This document shows, one piece after another, positions 6,075 to 12,673 of a stretch of 13,475 bases of DNA (positions are counted from its first letter, which is position 1; every line of letters begins with the position of its first letter). Position numbers and translations under genes: made by a program. Under the pieces are notes generated by a model. It saw only the letters and a list, made by a program, of their open reading frames with translations. It was not told the DNA's origin and did not search any database. The DNA is from DASRRB01 sp036732755 (GTDB lineage Bacteria; Planctomycetota; B15-G4; SIAN01): NCBI GenBank assembly GCA_036732755.1, contig DAINBU010000125.1, positions 1 through 13,475 on the forward strand, written 5' to 3'.

Positions 6075-7930
6075 TTCAGCGCCGCGCGCAGCTCGTCCCA
6101 GCGCGCCCGCCACGGCGCGCCGCCCAGCCGCGCCTCGAAGTCGGCGGCGCCGCCGTACGCGGCGACGAAGCGGCGGTCGAACTCGCGCAGCCGGACGCGC
6201 GCGACGTCGCGCTGCGTCGCGGGGAGCGCCGCGATCGAGCGGTAGAAGGCCTCGCACCACGCCGGCGCCGCCGCGGCGTCCGCGGGCGGCTCGCCCGTCG
6301 TGAGCTGCACGGAGAGCGCGACCGCCTCGTCATTCCTGCCGAGTGCTTCGAGGACGGCGGCGCGCGCGTGCTGCGCCTCGGCGACGAGGTGCGCGTCGCC
6401 GGGCGGGCCGGCGAGCTCGGCGAGCAGCGCGTCGGCGCGCGCGAGCGCCTCGCTGAAACGCCGCGGCTCGTTCGCGATCGCCGCGAGCGCCACGTCGCAG
6501 CGCAGCGCGAGCAGCTGCGCCGAGCGGCGGTCGGGGGCGTCGGGCGCGATCGAGCGGGCGAGGCGGGCCGCGCCTTCCAGGCGCAGCGCCCGCGCCTCCT
6601 TCGCCTCGGGCGGCAGCGCGCGGGCGGCGTCCCAGCTCGCGACGGCGCGCTGGAACGTCGAGCGCCGGCCCTCGAGGGCGCGGCGCGCCGGCTCCGAGAG
6701 GCGGCCCGCCGCGTCGGCCAGCGCGGGGTCGTCGACGAGGTCGAGCAGGAGGTCCGTGAGGCGCGCGCGCGACGCGTCGTCGGTCGCGCCCTGCAGCGCC
6801 GCGTCGAGCGCCGCCACGCCGCCCGCCGCGCCGCCGCGCGCGCGGGCGTGCGCGATCTGCCAGCGCGCCGTGACCGCGTCGGGCCCCTCCGGCCGTCCGG
6901 CGTGCCGCGCGGCGAGCGCCTCGAGCTGCGCCTCGAGCTCGGTCGCGTCGGCGAAGCGGCCCGCCTCGTCGGCGGCGCGCGCCAGCTCGAGCACGGCGCG
7001 CTCGGCGATGCGCGTCAGCTCGTCGACGGAGGCGGCGTCGAGCCCGGGCCACGCGTCGAGCGCGGCGGCGACGTCCTCGTCGCCCTCGAGGAGGCGGCGC
7101 AGGCGGCGCGCGCCGCCCTCCGCGTCGCCGAGCGCGAGCGTCGCGCGTCCCGCCAGCAGCCGCGCGTCGAAGGTCCGCAGCGAGCGCGCCCCGATCTTGG
7201 AGACGAACTGGTCGGAGAGCTCGCGCGCGCTGCGCAGCCGGACGCGCCGTCGCTCCGGGTCGGGCGGCGCCTCGGCGAGCCGCTCCGCCTCCTCGAAGCA
7301 GAGCTGCGCCTGGTCGAGGATCGGGAGCCAGGCGTCGACCTGCGCCCGCTCGAGCCGCTCGCGCGTCGCGTCGCGCGCCGCGTCGGGGCCGGGCCGCAGC
7401 GGCAGCGCCGCCGCCTCGGCCTCGAGCGCGCGCGTGCGCTCGACGTGGACGCGCTCGAGCTCGAGGCGCGCCCCTTCGAGCAGCCGCAGCGCCTCGTCAC
7501 GGGTGGTGAGCTCGGCAGCGAGCGCGCGCGCCAACTCGACGCTCTCCAGGCGCAGCGGCGCGAGGTCGGGAGCGGCGGCGGCCGCGGCTGCCGCGGCGAG
7601 CGCGGCCGAGAGCTCCGCCGCGCCGCGCCGCAGCACTTCGGCGCGGACCGCCGGTGCGGCCGCGGCGGCGTCGGCGCGCGCGAGGCGGGCCGCGACCCGC
7701 GCGACGAGCGCCGCGTCGTCCGGCGAGTCGGACGAGACCGGCGCGGAGGCGTGCCGCGCGCGCAGCGCGTCGAGGCGGCGGTGGGCGACGTCGGGGAAGC
7801 CGTCGCGCGCGAGCGCCTCGATGAACTCCGCCTCGTCGCGCAGCGCCGCGGACTGCGCGTGGAGCGGCGCGACCGCCGCCGCAGCGAGCGCGATCGCGAG
7901 CGCGACGCGGACGAGGCTCGGCGGCGTCAT
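6071..7930 (-). CDS. Exported Ala-rich helical repeat protein, function unknown
   Basis: This 619-residue protein begins with an N-terminal signal peptide (hydrophobic stretch of about residues 6-22, cleavage expected near HAQS), so it should be periplasmic. The remainder is almost entirely alpha-helical in composition: Ala, Leu, Arg and Glu dominate, and many stretches have the spacing of TPR or other solenoid repeats (for example ARRLRRLLEGDEDVAAALDA and the segment around GNDEAVALSVQL-type helices near the C-terminus). No catalytic motif is recognisable. The ATG at 7930 is the first in the frame. The stop codon overlaps the GTG of the sulfatase-like gene by four bases, suggesting coupled translation and a shared role. 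A hairpin separates it from the upstream secretin. It could be a scaffold or binding protein for the sulfatase-like enzyme or for the secretion system; that is inference from position only. Confidence 0.72.
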   Translation of the reverse strand: MTPPSLVRVALAIALAAAAVAPLHAQSAALRDEAEFIEALARDGFPDVAHRRLDALRARHASAPVSSDSPDDAALVARVAARLARADAAAAAPAVRAEVLRRGAAELSAALAAAAAAAAAPDLAPLRLESVELARALAAELTTRDEALRLLEGARLELERVHVERTRALEAEAAALPLRPGPDAARDATRERLERAQVDAWLPILDQAQLCFEEAERLAEAPPDPERRRVRLRSARELSDQFVSKIGARSLRTFDARLLAGRATLALGDAEGGARRLRRLLEGDEDVAAALDAWPGLDAASVDELTRIAERAVLELARAADEAGRFADATELEAQLEALAARHAGRPEGPDAVTARWQIAHARARGGAAGGVAALDAALQGATDDASRARLTDLLLDLVDDPALADAAGRLSEPARRALEGRRSTFQRAVASWDAARALPPEAKEARALRLEGAARLARSIAPDAPDRRSAQLLALRCDVALAAIANEPRRFSEALARADALLAELAGPPGDAHLVAEAQHARAAVLEALGRNDEAVALSVQLTTGEPPADAAAAPAWCEAFYRSIAALPATQRDVARVRLREFDRRFVAAYGGAADFEARLGGAPWRARWDELRAALK

Positions 7931-8001
7931 GGCTCTTGCAGCGACCTCGCGAACGTCCGCGGAGCGACGACTTCTCGCGCGGCGCCGCGCTCCGGAGACG
8001 A

Positions 8002-8036
8002 CGCCGCCCGGAAGGATAGGAGCCTTCCGGGCGGCG
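8002..8036 (-). terminator. Perfect 14-bp hairpin after the secretin, candidate terminator
   Basis: Positions 8002-8015 and 8023-8036 are exact reverse complements (CGCCGCCCGGAAGG), closing a 7-nt loop. The element starts 28 nt past the secretin stop codon at 8064 and lies in the 133-bp gap before the gene starting at 7930. Neither strand has a U-run after the stem, so it may end transcription weakly, act through Rho, or protect the 3' end of the secretin mRNA. A second, 14-bp GC-only palindrome lies nearby at 7977-7990. No clear promoter for the downstream gene was found in the gap. Confidence 0.5.
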
Positions 8037-8063
8037 GATGCGATCGGGATGCGGGGCGCGCGC

Positions 8064-10634
8064 TCACTTCGCGACGAGAGGCTCCCACTCCTCGGGGAGG
8101 ATGATCTTCGCGCGCAGCAGGATCATCACCTTCTTCTTGCTCATCTCGGTGCCGTGGCGGCTGACGAGGAAGGAGAGGATCGGGATGTCCTTCAGGAAGG
8201 GCAGGCCCGAGTCGAGCTTGCGGTCGACCAGCTGCTTCATGCCGCCGAGGAGCAGCGTCGAGCCGTCGGGGATCGTCACGGTCGTGCGCAGCCGCTGGAT
8301 GCGCATCTCCGGCAGCTGCAGCTCGACCTCGTTCCCGACCGCGAGCGAGGTGCGGAAGATCTGGATCGGCTCGACGAGGTCGAGCAGGGTCGGGCGCACC
8401 TCCACCGTCACGAAACGGCGGTCGGAGGAGACGACCGGGCGCACGTCGAGCTGCGGCCCGTTGCGGAGGATCGCGACGATCGGGTCGGCGATCACGGCGC
8501 CCTGCGCGATCTCGACCTCGAAGTCCTTCACGTAGCTGATGTGGTTCAGGACGTTGATGTGCGCGCGCTGGCCGTTGTAGACGGTCAGGTTGGGCGCGTG
8601 GATGACCTCGGAGTTGCTCGACTTGCTGACCGCGCGCAGGATCGCCTCGGCGATGGTGTCGCTGAAGTAGGTGAACTGCACCGACGCGCCGCCGGTCGCC
8701 TTGAAGTTCTCGTCGCCGAGCGCGAGGTCGTAGAGGTTCTCGAGACGGCCGCGGATGTTGAGGTCCTGGTCGTGGCTGTCGACGAAGAAGACGCCGGCGT
8801 CGTTGCCGGTGCCGATGCCGTCCGGGTTGTTCGGCGTGCCGACGCCGCCGGAGCCCGGCGTGCCGAAGTCGTCGAGCGGCGCGTTCGGGACGCTCGCCGA
8901 GGCCGACGAGCCGTTCTGGCCGTTCAGGCCGCGGAAGTCGACGCCGATGTCCTCGAGGAAGCGGTCCTCGAGCGACAGGAAGCGCGTCTGGATGTTGATC
9001 ATCGTTCGGGAATTCGCGCGCAGGTCCTTCAGCAGGCGGTCGATCTTCTGGTGCGTCTCGCGCGACTGCTTGACGACCATCGCGCCCGACGCCTGCAGCG
9101 CGATCGTCGCGCCGCCCTCCCAGCTGGTCGGGTCGATGTTGTTCTTGATCAGCGTCATCAGCCCGTCGCCGTCGAAGAGCGTGATCGGGTCGCCGCTCTC
9201 CGGCGCCTCCTCCTCGCCGCCCTTCTCGGACGGGCGCAGGTTGAAGTCGCTCGACGGGAAGTTCGCGACCTTCGTGACGAGGTCGCGCACGTCGTACATC
9301 TCGACGTACTGGTCGCCCTTGGCGGCGTCGGCCGCGACGACGCGGATGATCCCGTCGCGCACGACGTAGGCGACCTTGAAGTTCTCGCAGACGAGGTCGA
9401 GCGCCTCGCGCGTGCGCTGCGGCGGGACCTTGATGCTCGAGGTGGTGTCGCCGGCGTTGTCGAGCACCGACTGCTCGACCAGGAAGTTGACGCCGGTGTT
9501 CACGTGGAACCACTCGATCGCGTCGGGGAGCTTGGTCTCCTCGAAGTTCAGCTCGATCGTGGTGTTGTTCAGGATGTCCCAGATCCGCTGGTCCTCGGGC
9601 TTGACGTTCTCGCCCTGCACGCGGAAGTGGATCGGGCCGCGGTTGACGATCGTGGCCCAGTAGTCCGCCGACGGGAACGAGAGGTCGTCGAGGACCGGCT
9701 CGTTCATCTGGTCGATCTGGTCGAAGATCTCGCGCCAGTGGTTCTTGAAGTCGGTCCGGAAGCGGTCGAGCTCGGTTTCGTGCTGGGCCTTGAGCGCGAT
9801 GTCGCGCAGCTCCGCGGCGTCCTCGTTCTTCGGCTCGAGCTCGAGCACCTTCTCGCAGTAGGTCGCCGCCTCCTTGTACCTCTCGGCGTAGAAGGCGTCG
9901 TTCGCCTGCTGCATGAAGCGCTTCACCAGGTTCTGCGTGCGCTGGCGCTCCTCGGTCTCGCGCTCCCGCCTCTCGTCGGCCGCCCGCTTCTCGCGCTCGG
10001 CGGCGACGTTGCGCTCGGCCGACGACTTCTCGCCCTGGAGCTGCGCGATCTGCTCGCGCAGGTTCGCCTCGGTCGTGCCCGACTCGGTCGAGCCGCCGAG
10101 GTAGGGGTTCCAGCGCAGGATCAGCTCGGCGTCCTGCAGCGCGCGGATCGCGCCGGGCAGGTCGCCCGATTCCTTGAGCCGCTTCGACTCGATCAGCTTG
10201 TTCTCGACCTCGAGGCGCGCCTCGGTGCGGCGCACGCGGTCGCGGTCGGCCTGCTGGCTGGCGACGTCGGCGACGGTCCCGCTGCGGTTGCCGAGCTTGG
10301 CGTCGATCGCGTTGCGGAGCGAGTTGACCTCCGCGTTCGACGGGTCGATCTCGAAGGCGTGGGAGATCGAGGTGCGGGCGCCCTCGAAGTCCCCCTTCTC
10401 CATGCGCGCCTTCGCGTCGGCGACGAAGCCCTTGACGAGATCCGTCGACTTCTGCTGGCTGGCCGCCTGGCGGCCGGGGTCCTGCTTCGGTGCGACGGAT
10501 TCCTTCGCGCCGCCCTCCGCGGAGGAGGTGCCGGCTCCGTCGGCGGGGGTCTCGCCGTTGGGTTCACCCGACGTGCAGCCGAGCAGCGCGATCGTCGCCG
10601 CCAGCGCTCCGAGGATCGGAGGACTCGTTCGCAT
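8064..10634 (-). CDS. TPR-containing lipoprotein secretin, GspD/PilQ-like outer-membrane channel
   Basis: This 856-residue protein would form the outer-membrane secretin ring of a type II secretion or type IV pilus-like machine. Residues 1-20 are a lipoprotein signal with LLGC lipobox (Cys20). TPR-like helices follow at about 65-110 and 235-285, separated by a charged coiled-coil stretch (about 190-235, rich in Glu/Arg/Lys). The periplasmic N-domain-like part covers about 355-435 (FLVEQSV, RTREALDLVCENFKVAYVV) and 445-540. The secretin domain runs from about 545 to 845: GVDFRGL at 564-570, a Gly/Pro/Asn-rich insertion at 571-615, and the C-terminal signature TVTIPDGSTLLLGGM and LPFLKDIPILSFLV. 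The start at 10634 was chosen over the ATG at 10643 because GGAG (10647-10644) lies 9 nt before the former and directly abuts the latter. It follows the GspL-, GspM- and FN3-protein genes. Confidence 0.9.
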   Translation of the reverse strand: MRTSPPILGALAATIALLGCTSGEPNGETPADGAGTSSAEGGAKESVAPKQDPGRQAASQQKSTDLVKGFVADAKARMEKGDFEGARTSISHAFEIDPSNAEVNSLRNAIDAKLGNRSGTVADVASQQADRDRVRRTEARLEVENKLIESKRLKESGDLPGAIRALQDAELILRWNPYLGGSTESGTTEANLREQIAQLQGEKSSAERNVAAEREKRAADERRERETEERQRTQNLVKRFMQQANDAFYAERYKEAATYCEKVLELEPKNEDAAELRDIALKAQHETELDRFRTDFKNHWREIFDQIDQMNEPVLDDLSFPSADYWATIVNRGPIHFRVQGENVKPEDQRIWDILNNTTIELNFEETKLPDAIEWFHVNTGVNFLVEQSVLDNAGDTTSSIKVPPQRTREALDLVCENFKVAYVVRDGIIRVVAADAAKGDQYVEMYDVRDLVTKVANFPSSDFNLRPSEKGGEEEAPESGDPITLFDGDGLMTLIKNNIDPTSWEGGATIALQASGAMVVKQSRETHQKIDRLLKDLRANSRTMINIQTRFLSLEDRFLEDIGVDFRGLNGQNGSSASASVPNAPLDDFGTPGSGGVGTPNNPDGIGTGNDAGVFFVDSHDQDLNIRGRLENLYDLALGDENFKATGGASVQFTYFSDTIAEAILRAVSKSSNSEVIHAPNLTVYNGQRAHINVLNHISYVKDFEVEIAQGAVIADPIVAILRNGPQLDVRPVVSSDRRFVTVEVRPTLLDLVEPIQIFRTSLAVGNEVELQLPEMRIQRLRTTVTIPDGSTLLLGGMKQLVDRKLDSGLPFLKDIPILSFLVSRHGTEMSKKKVMILLRAKIILPEEWEPLVAK

Positions 10635-10643
10635 CGTCGGCAT

Positions 10644-10647
10644 CTCC
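10644..10647 (-). promoter_or_regulatory. Shine-Dalgarno GGAG that decides the secretin start
   Basis: The minus strand reads GGAG-ATGCCGACG-ATG. The motif touches the first ATG (10643) but is 9 nt from the second (10634), a workable spacing, so the second ATG is preferred. The choice changes only three residues (MPT) of the signal peptide. Confidence 0.5.
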
Positions 10648-10691
10648 AGCTTGGGGTTCGGCTTGGGTCGGGTCGGGACGGCGCGGCGCGT

Positions 10692-11825
10692 TCAGCCGCC
10701 GGCGGGCGGGGAAACAGGGGCGGACAGGGTACGTGTCGCGCCCCCCGGCTCCGTCATGCGAAGCTCGAGAGTTCGAGTCGGCACCGTGACGGTTTCGGCG
10801 TGGAAGCTCGGGCGGCCGGTCGCCGGGTCGATCTTGCGGCGGCCGTCGGGCAGGAACTCGGCGCGCTGGACCGACTTCTCGGCGGTCCCGTCGACGACGC
10901 GCAGCTCCTGCAGCGTGAGCCCGGTGTCGAGGTCGAAGGGCCGGCCGTCGCGGCGGACCGACTTGGCGATGCGCTGGCCGGGGGCGACCTCGAGCGACTC
11001 GCGGCGCTCGCCGCCGTCGAGCCAGGCGGTGAGGACGACGCTGGCCTTGTCGGCCCCGCCGCCCTCGACCTCGAGCCTGAAGTTCTCGGTGGTCTCGACC
11101 TTCATCACCTGAGAGCGCTTGCTTTCGATGAGCGTCGGCAGGTCGCCGATCGTTCCTTCGATCACCGTCGCCACGCAGTAAAAGAACCGGACCCGCCACA
11201 GGGGCAGATCGCGGTCCGTGAAGCTCGTTTCGTTGGCGGCGAGCGGGGACACGAGCCGCGGCTCCTCCCCTTCGCGCCAGCGATATACCCGGAAGCCCAA
11301 CCTCAGTAACGGCAGGTCGCGGAGCAGCGCGAGCTGCGCATCGAGATCGGCCGGACGCTCCCAGCGCACTTCGATCCCGTCGCGCGTCGCATTGCACGTG
11401 ACCGTGGCGGGCGGCTTCAAGGAGCGCTCGAACTCGCCCTCGCGCAGACCCTTCGCCCGGAACAGCTCGACGGTCGACGGTGGTGAGACCAGCGTGTCCT
11501 CGAGAGACCGCCGCGCACCGACCGGAACGGCGACCGATCGGCCGATCGATCGGCCGACCGATTGGGATGTTCCGTCCGTCGCATCGCCCCGATCCCTTTC
11601 GGGAAGGGCGTGGCGCCGGTCCTCGGAGCCGGCCTGCAGGAGCCGTTCGAGCCTCCCCTGCCGGTTCTGAAGCTGCCGTTCCTGGTTGCGGCGTGCCCAG
11701 GAATGGAGGGCGGGAACCGTAGCGGCCGTGAGAAAAGCCGTCAAGAGGACGAGCCCCAGGCCGCGCGGGTGGGCGTCGCGTGGACGCGAACGATCGACGT
11801 CGCGAGCGTCGCCTGCGCCGTTCAC
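10692..11825 (-). CDS. Membrane-anchored fibronectin type III protein in the GspC/PilP position
   Basis: This 377-residue protein starts at a GTG overlapping the stop of the GspM-like gene (GTGA). It has a short cytoplasmic N-terminus, one transmembrane helix at about 23-42, and a charged, Gln/Arg-rich linker to about residue 115. A fibronectin type III-like domain follows at about 138-240 (VTCNATRDGIEVRWERP, then LGFRVYRW, SFTDRDL, FYCVATV). A second beta-rich module covers 245-360 and contains LEVAPGQRIAKSV. In type II secretion and type IV pilus loci this slot, between GspM/PilO and the secretin, is filled by GspC or PilP, the periplasmic connector to the secretin. Topology and position fit that job, but I see no clear PDZ or homology-region motif, so equivalence is inferred. 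It ends 57 bp before the secretin start. An unusual palindrome lies inside its linker (11538-11557). Confidence 0.72.
   Translation of the reverse strand: MNGAGDARDVDRSRPRDAHPRGLGLVLLTAFLTAATVPALHSWARRNQERQLQNRQGRLERLLQAGSEDRRHALPERDRGDATDGTSQSVGRSIGRSVAVPVGARRSLEDTLVSPPSTVELFRAKGLREGEFERSLKPPATVTCNATRDGIEVRWERPADLDAQLALLRDLPLLRLGFRVYRWREGEEPRLVSPLAANETSFTDRDLPLWRVRFFYCVATVIEGTIGDLPTLIESKRSQVMKVETTENFRLEVEGGGADKASVVLTAWLDGGERRESLEVAPGQRIAKSVRRDGRPFDLDTGLTLQELRVVDGTAEKSVQRAEFLPDGRRKIDPATGRPSFHAETVTVPTRTLELRMTEPGGATRTLSAPVSPPAGG
11538..11557. repeat. 20-bp perfect palindrome of GATC/GGCC units inside the FN3 gene
   Basis: Positions 11538-11557 equal their own reverse complement (core GGCCGATCGATCGGCC). 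The symmetry continues to 11535-11560 with one mismatched pair. It also contains a nested 14-bp palindrome, CGATCGGCCGATCG, at 11535-11548. In the protein it encodes the repetitive linker around VGRSIGRSV (residues 90-98), where sequence constraint is low. It could be a protein-binding or cruciform site, or simply a repeat expansion in a linker. Confidence 0.7.
11822..11825 (-). promoter_or_regulatory. GTGA overlap coupling the GspM-like and FN3 genes
   Basis: The stop TGA of the GspM-like gene and the GTG start of the FN3 gene share bases 11822-11825. The in-frame alternative further upstream (to 11936) would add an arginine-rich sequence inside the GspM-like gene and is not credible. Confidence 0.6.
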
Positions 11826-12673
11826 TTCGGGACGCCCTTCGGCGCGGCGCGCGGCTCGTCGCCGACCGGCTCGAAGCCGACGCGGAGCTCGATGCGGACC
11901 GGCGGGGACGGCAGGCGGCGCGCCGCGGAGCCCCACTCGTTCGCCGGCACACGTCGCAGCGTGAACGACTCGAGGCGGCGCGGCGGCGCGTCGGCGGCGT
12001 CGCCCAGGACCAACTCGTAGAACTGCACGGCGTCGGCGAGCGGCGCCTCGCCGCCGACCTTGAGGAGCAGCCGCTCGCCGCTGGAGGAGCGGACGCGCTC
12101 GAAGGCGAGGTCGCGCGCGACGAAGTTCGGTACCGCGTGCGCCGCCGCGAGGACGCGCACCAGCGCGGTCGAGCGCGCGACCTGGTCGGCGACGCGCCGC
12201 TCGTCGATGCCGTGCAGTCCTGCGGGATCGTCCTGGATGACGCCGCCCGAGAGCGACGGCACCTCGAGCCCGAGCCGTTCCGGCGAGGCGCCGGCGAACG
12301 CCTTCAACTCGGCCGGCAGCGCGAGCAGGAGCTGCTCGAGGGCGGTGCGCTGCTCGGCGAGCCCGTCGACCGCGGGGCGGCGGTGGGGAGGGAGCAGGTA
12401 GTCCGACGCGCGCGCCGCGCCGGCGAAGAAGTTCCGCTCGTCCTCGACGCGCTCCTGGCGCCAGGCGCGGGCGAGCTCGCGCGCGTGCGCGACCTCCTGC
12501 GCCGAGGGCGGCGCGCCGCGCTTCTCGCCGCGCGCGAGGTGGTCCTCGACGACGCGCGCGAGCTCGTCGCGGGCGGCGCGGTCGCGGCCGAGCAGCGGCC
12601 GCGTCCTTTGCACGAAGTCCTGGAAGGCGAAGACGAACGCCGCCAGCGCGAGCACGAGCGCGGCGAACCTCAC
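11822..12673 (-). CDS. GspM/PilO-like inner-membrane assembly protein
   Basis: This 283-residue protein starts at a GTG overlapping the stop of the GspL-like gene. Residues 4-18 are a single N-terminal transmembrane helix followed by a long charged helical region (about 20-120), as in GspM and PilO, which dimerise through coiled coils. The C-terminal part (about 195-270) alternates strands and helices: RLLLKVGGEAPLADAVQFYELV, RRLESFTLRRV, and VRIELRVGFEPV. This matches the ferredoxin-like fold of the family. It would sit in the inner membrane, bind the GspL-like protein and link the cytoplasmic motor to the periplasm. Family assignment rests on size, topology, fold pattern and gene order rather than strong sequence identity. 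It is longer than a typical GspM (about 160-180 aa) because of the inserted helical section, and closer to PilO plus an extension. Confidence 0.75.
   Translation of the reverse strand: MRFAALVLALAAFVFAFQDFVQRTRPLLGRDRAARDELARVVEDHLARGEKRGAPPSAQEVAHARELARAWRQERVEDERNFFAGAARASDYLLPPHRRPAVDGLAEQRTALEQLLLALPAELKAFAGASPERLGLEVPSLSGGVIQDDPAGLHGIDERRVADQVARSTALVRVLAAAHAVPNFVARDLAFERVRSSSGERLLLKVGGEAPLADAVQFYELVLGDAADAPPRRLESFTLRRVPANEWGSAARRLPSPPVRIELRVGFEPVGDEPRAAPKGVPK
12670..12673 (-). promoter_or_regulatory. GTGA overlap coupling the GspL-like and GspM-like genes
   Basis: The GspL-like stop and the GspM-like GTG overlap by four bases. The GTG is followed directly by the transmembrane segment (RFAALVLALAAFVFAF), so this start gives the expected topology. 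Confidence 0.6.

Noticed and set aside
4470..6245. Plus-strand open frame of 591 codons
   Set aside because: It is the antisense shadow of the sulfatase-like gene, whose catalytic motifs are clear on the other strand.
3927..6260. Sulfatase-like protein extended upstream to 6260
   Set aside because: The added residues are Arg-rich, derive from the overlapping gene read in another frame, and precede the natural GTGA junction.
6300..11309. Plus-strand open frame of 1669 codons
   Set aside because: It is antisense to four well-supported minus-strand genes. Translation is Ser/Ala/Arg-rich, then Arg/Asp/Val-rich, without motifs.
10564..11952. Minus-strand open frame of 462 codons
   Set aside because: It is an out-of-frame shadow of the FN3 gene with Arg-rich, motif-free translation; the GTG-started frame has a transmembrane helix and an FN3 pattern.
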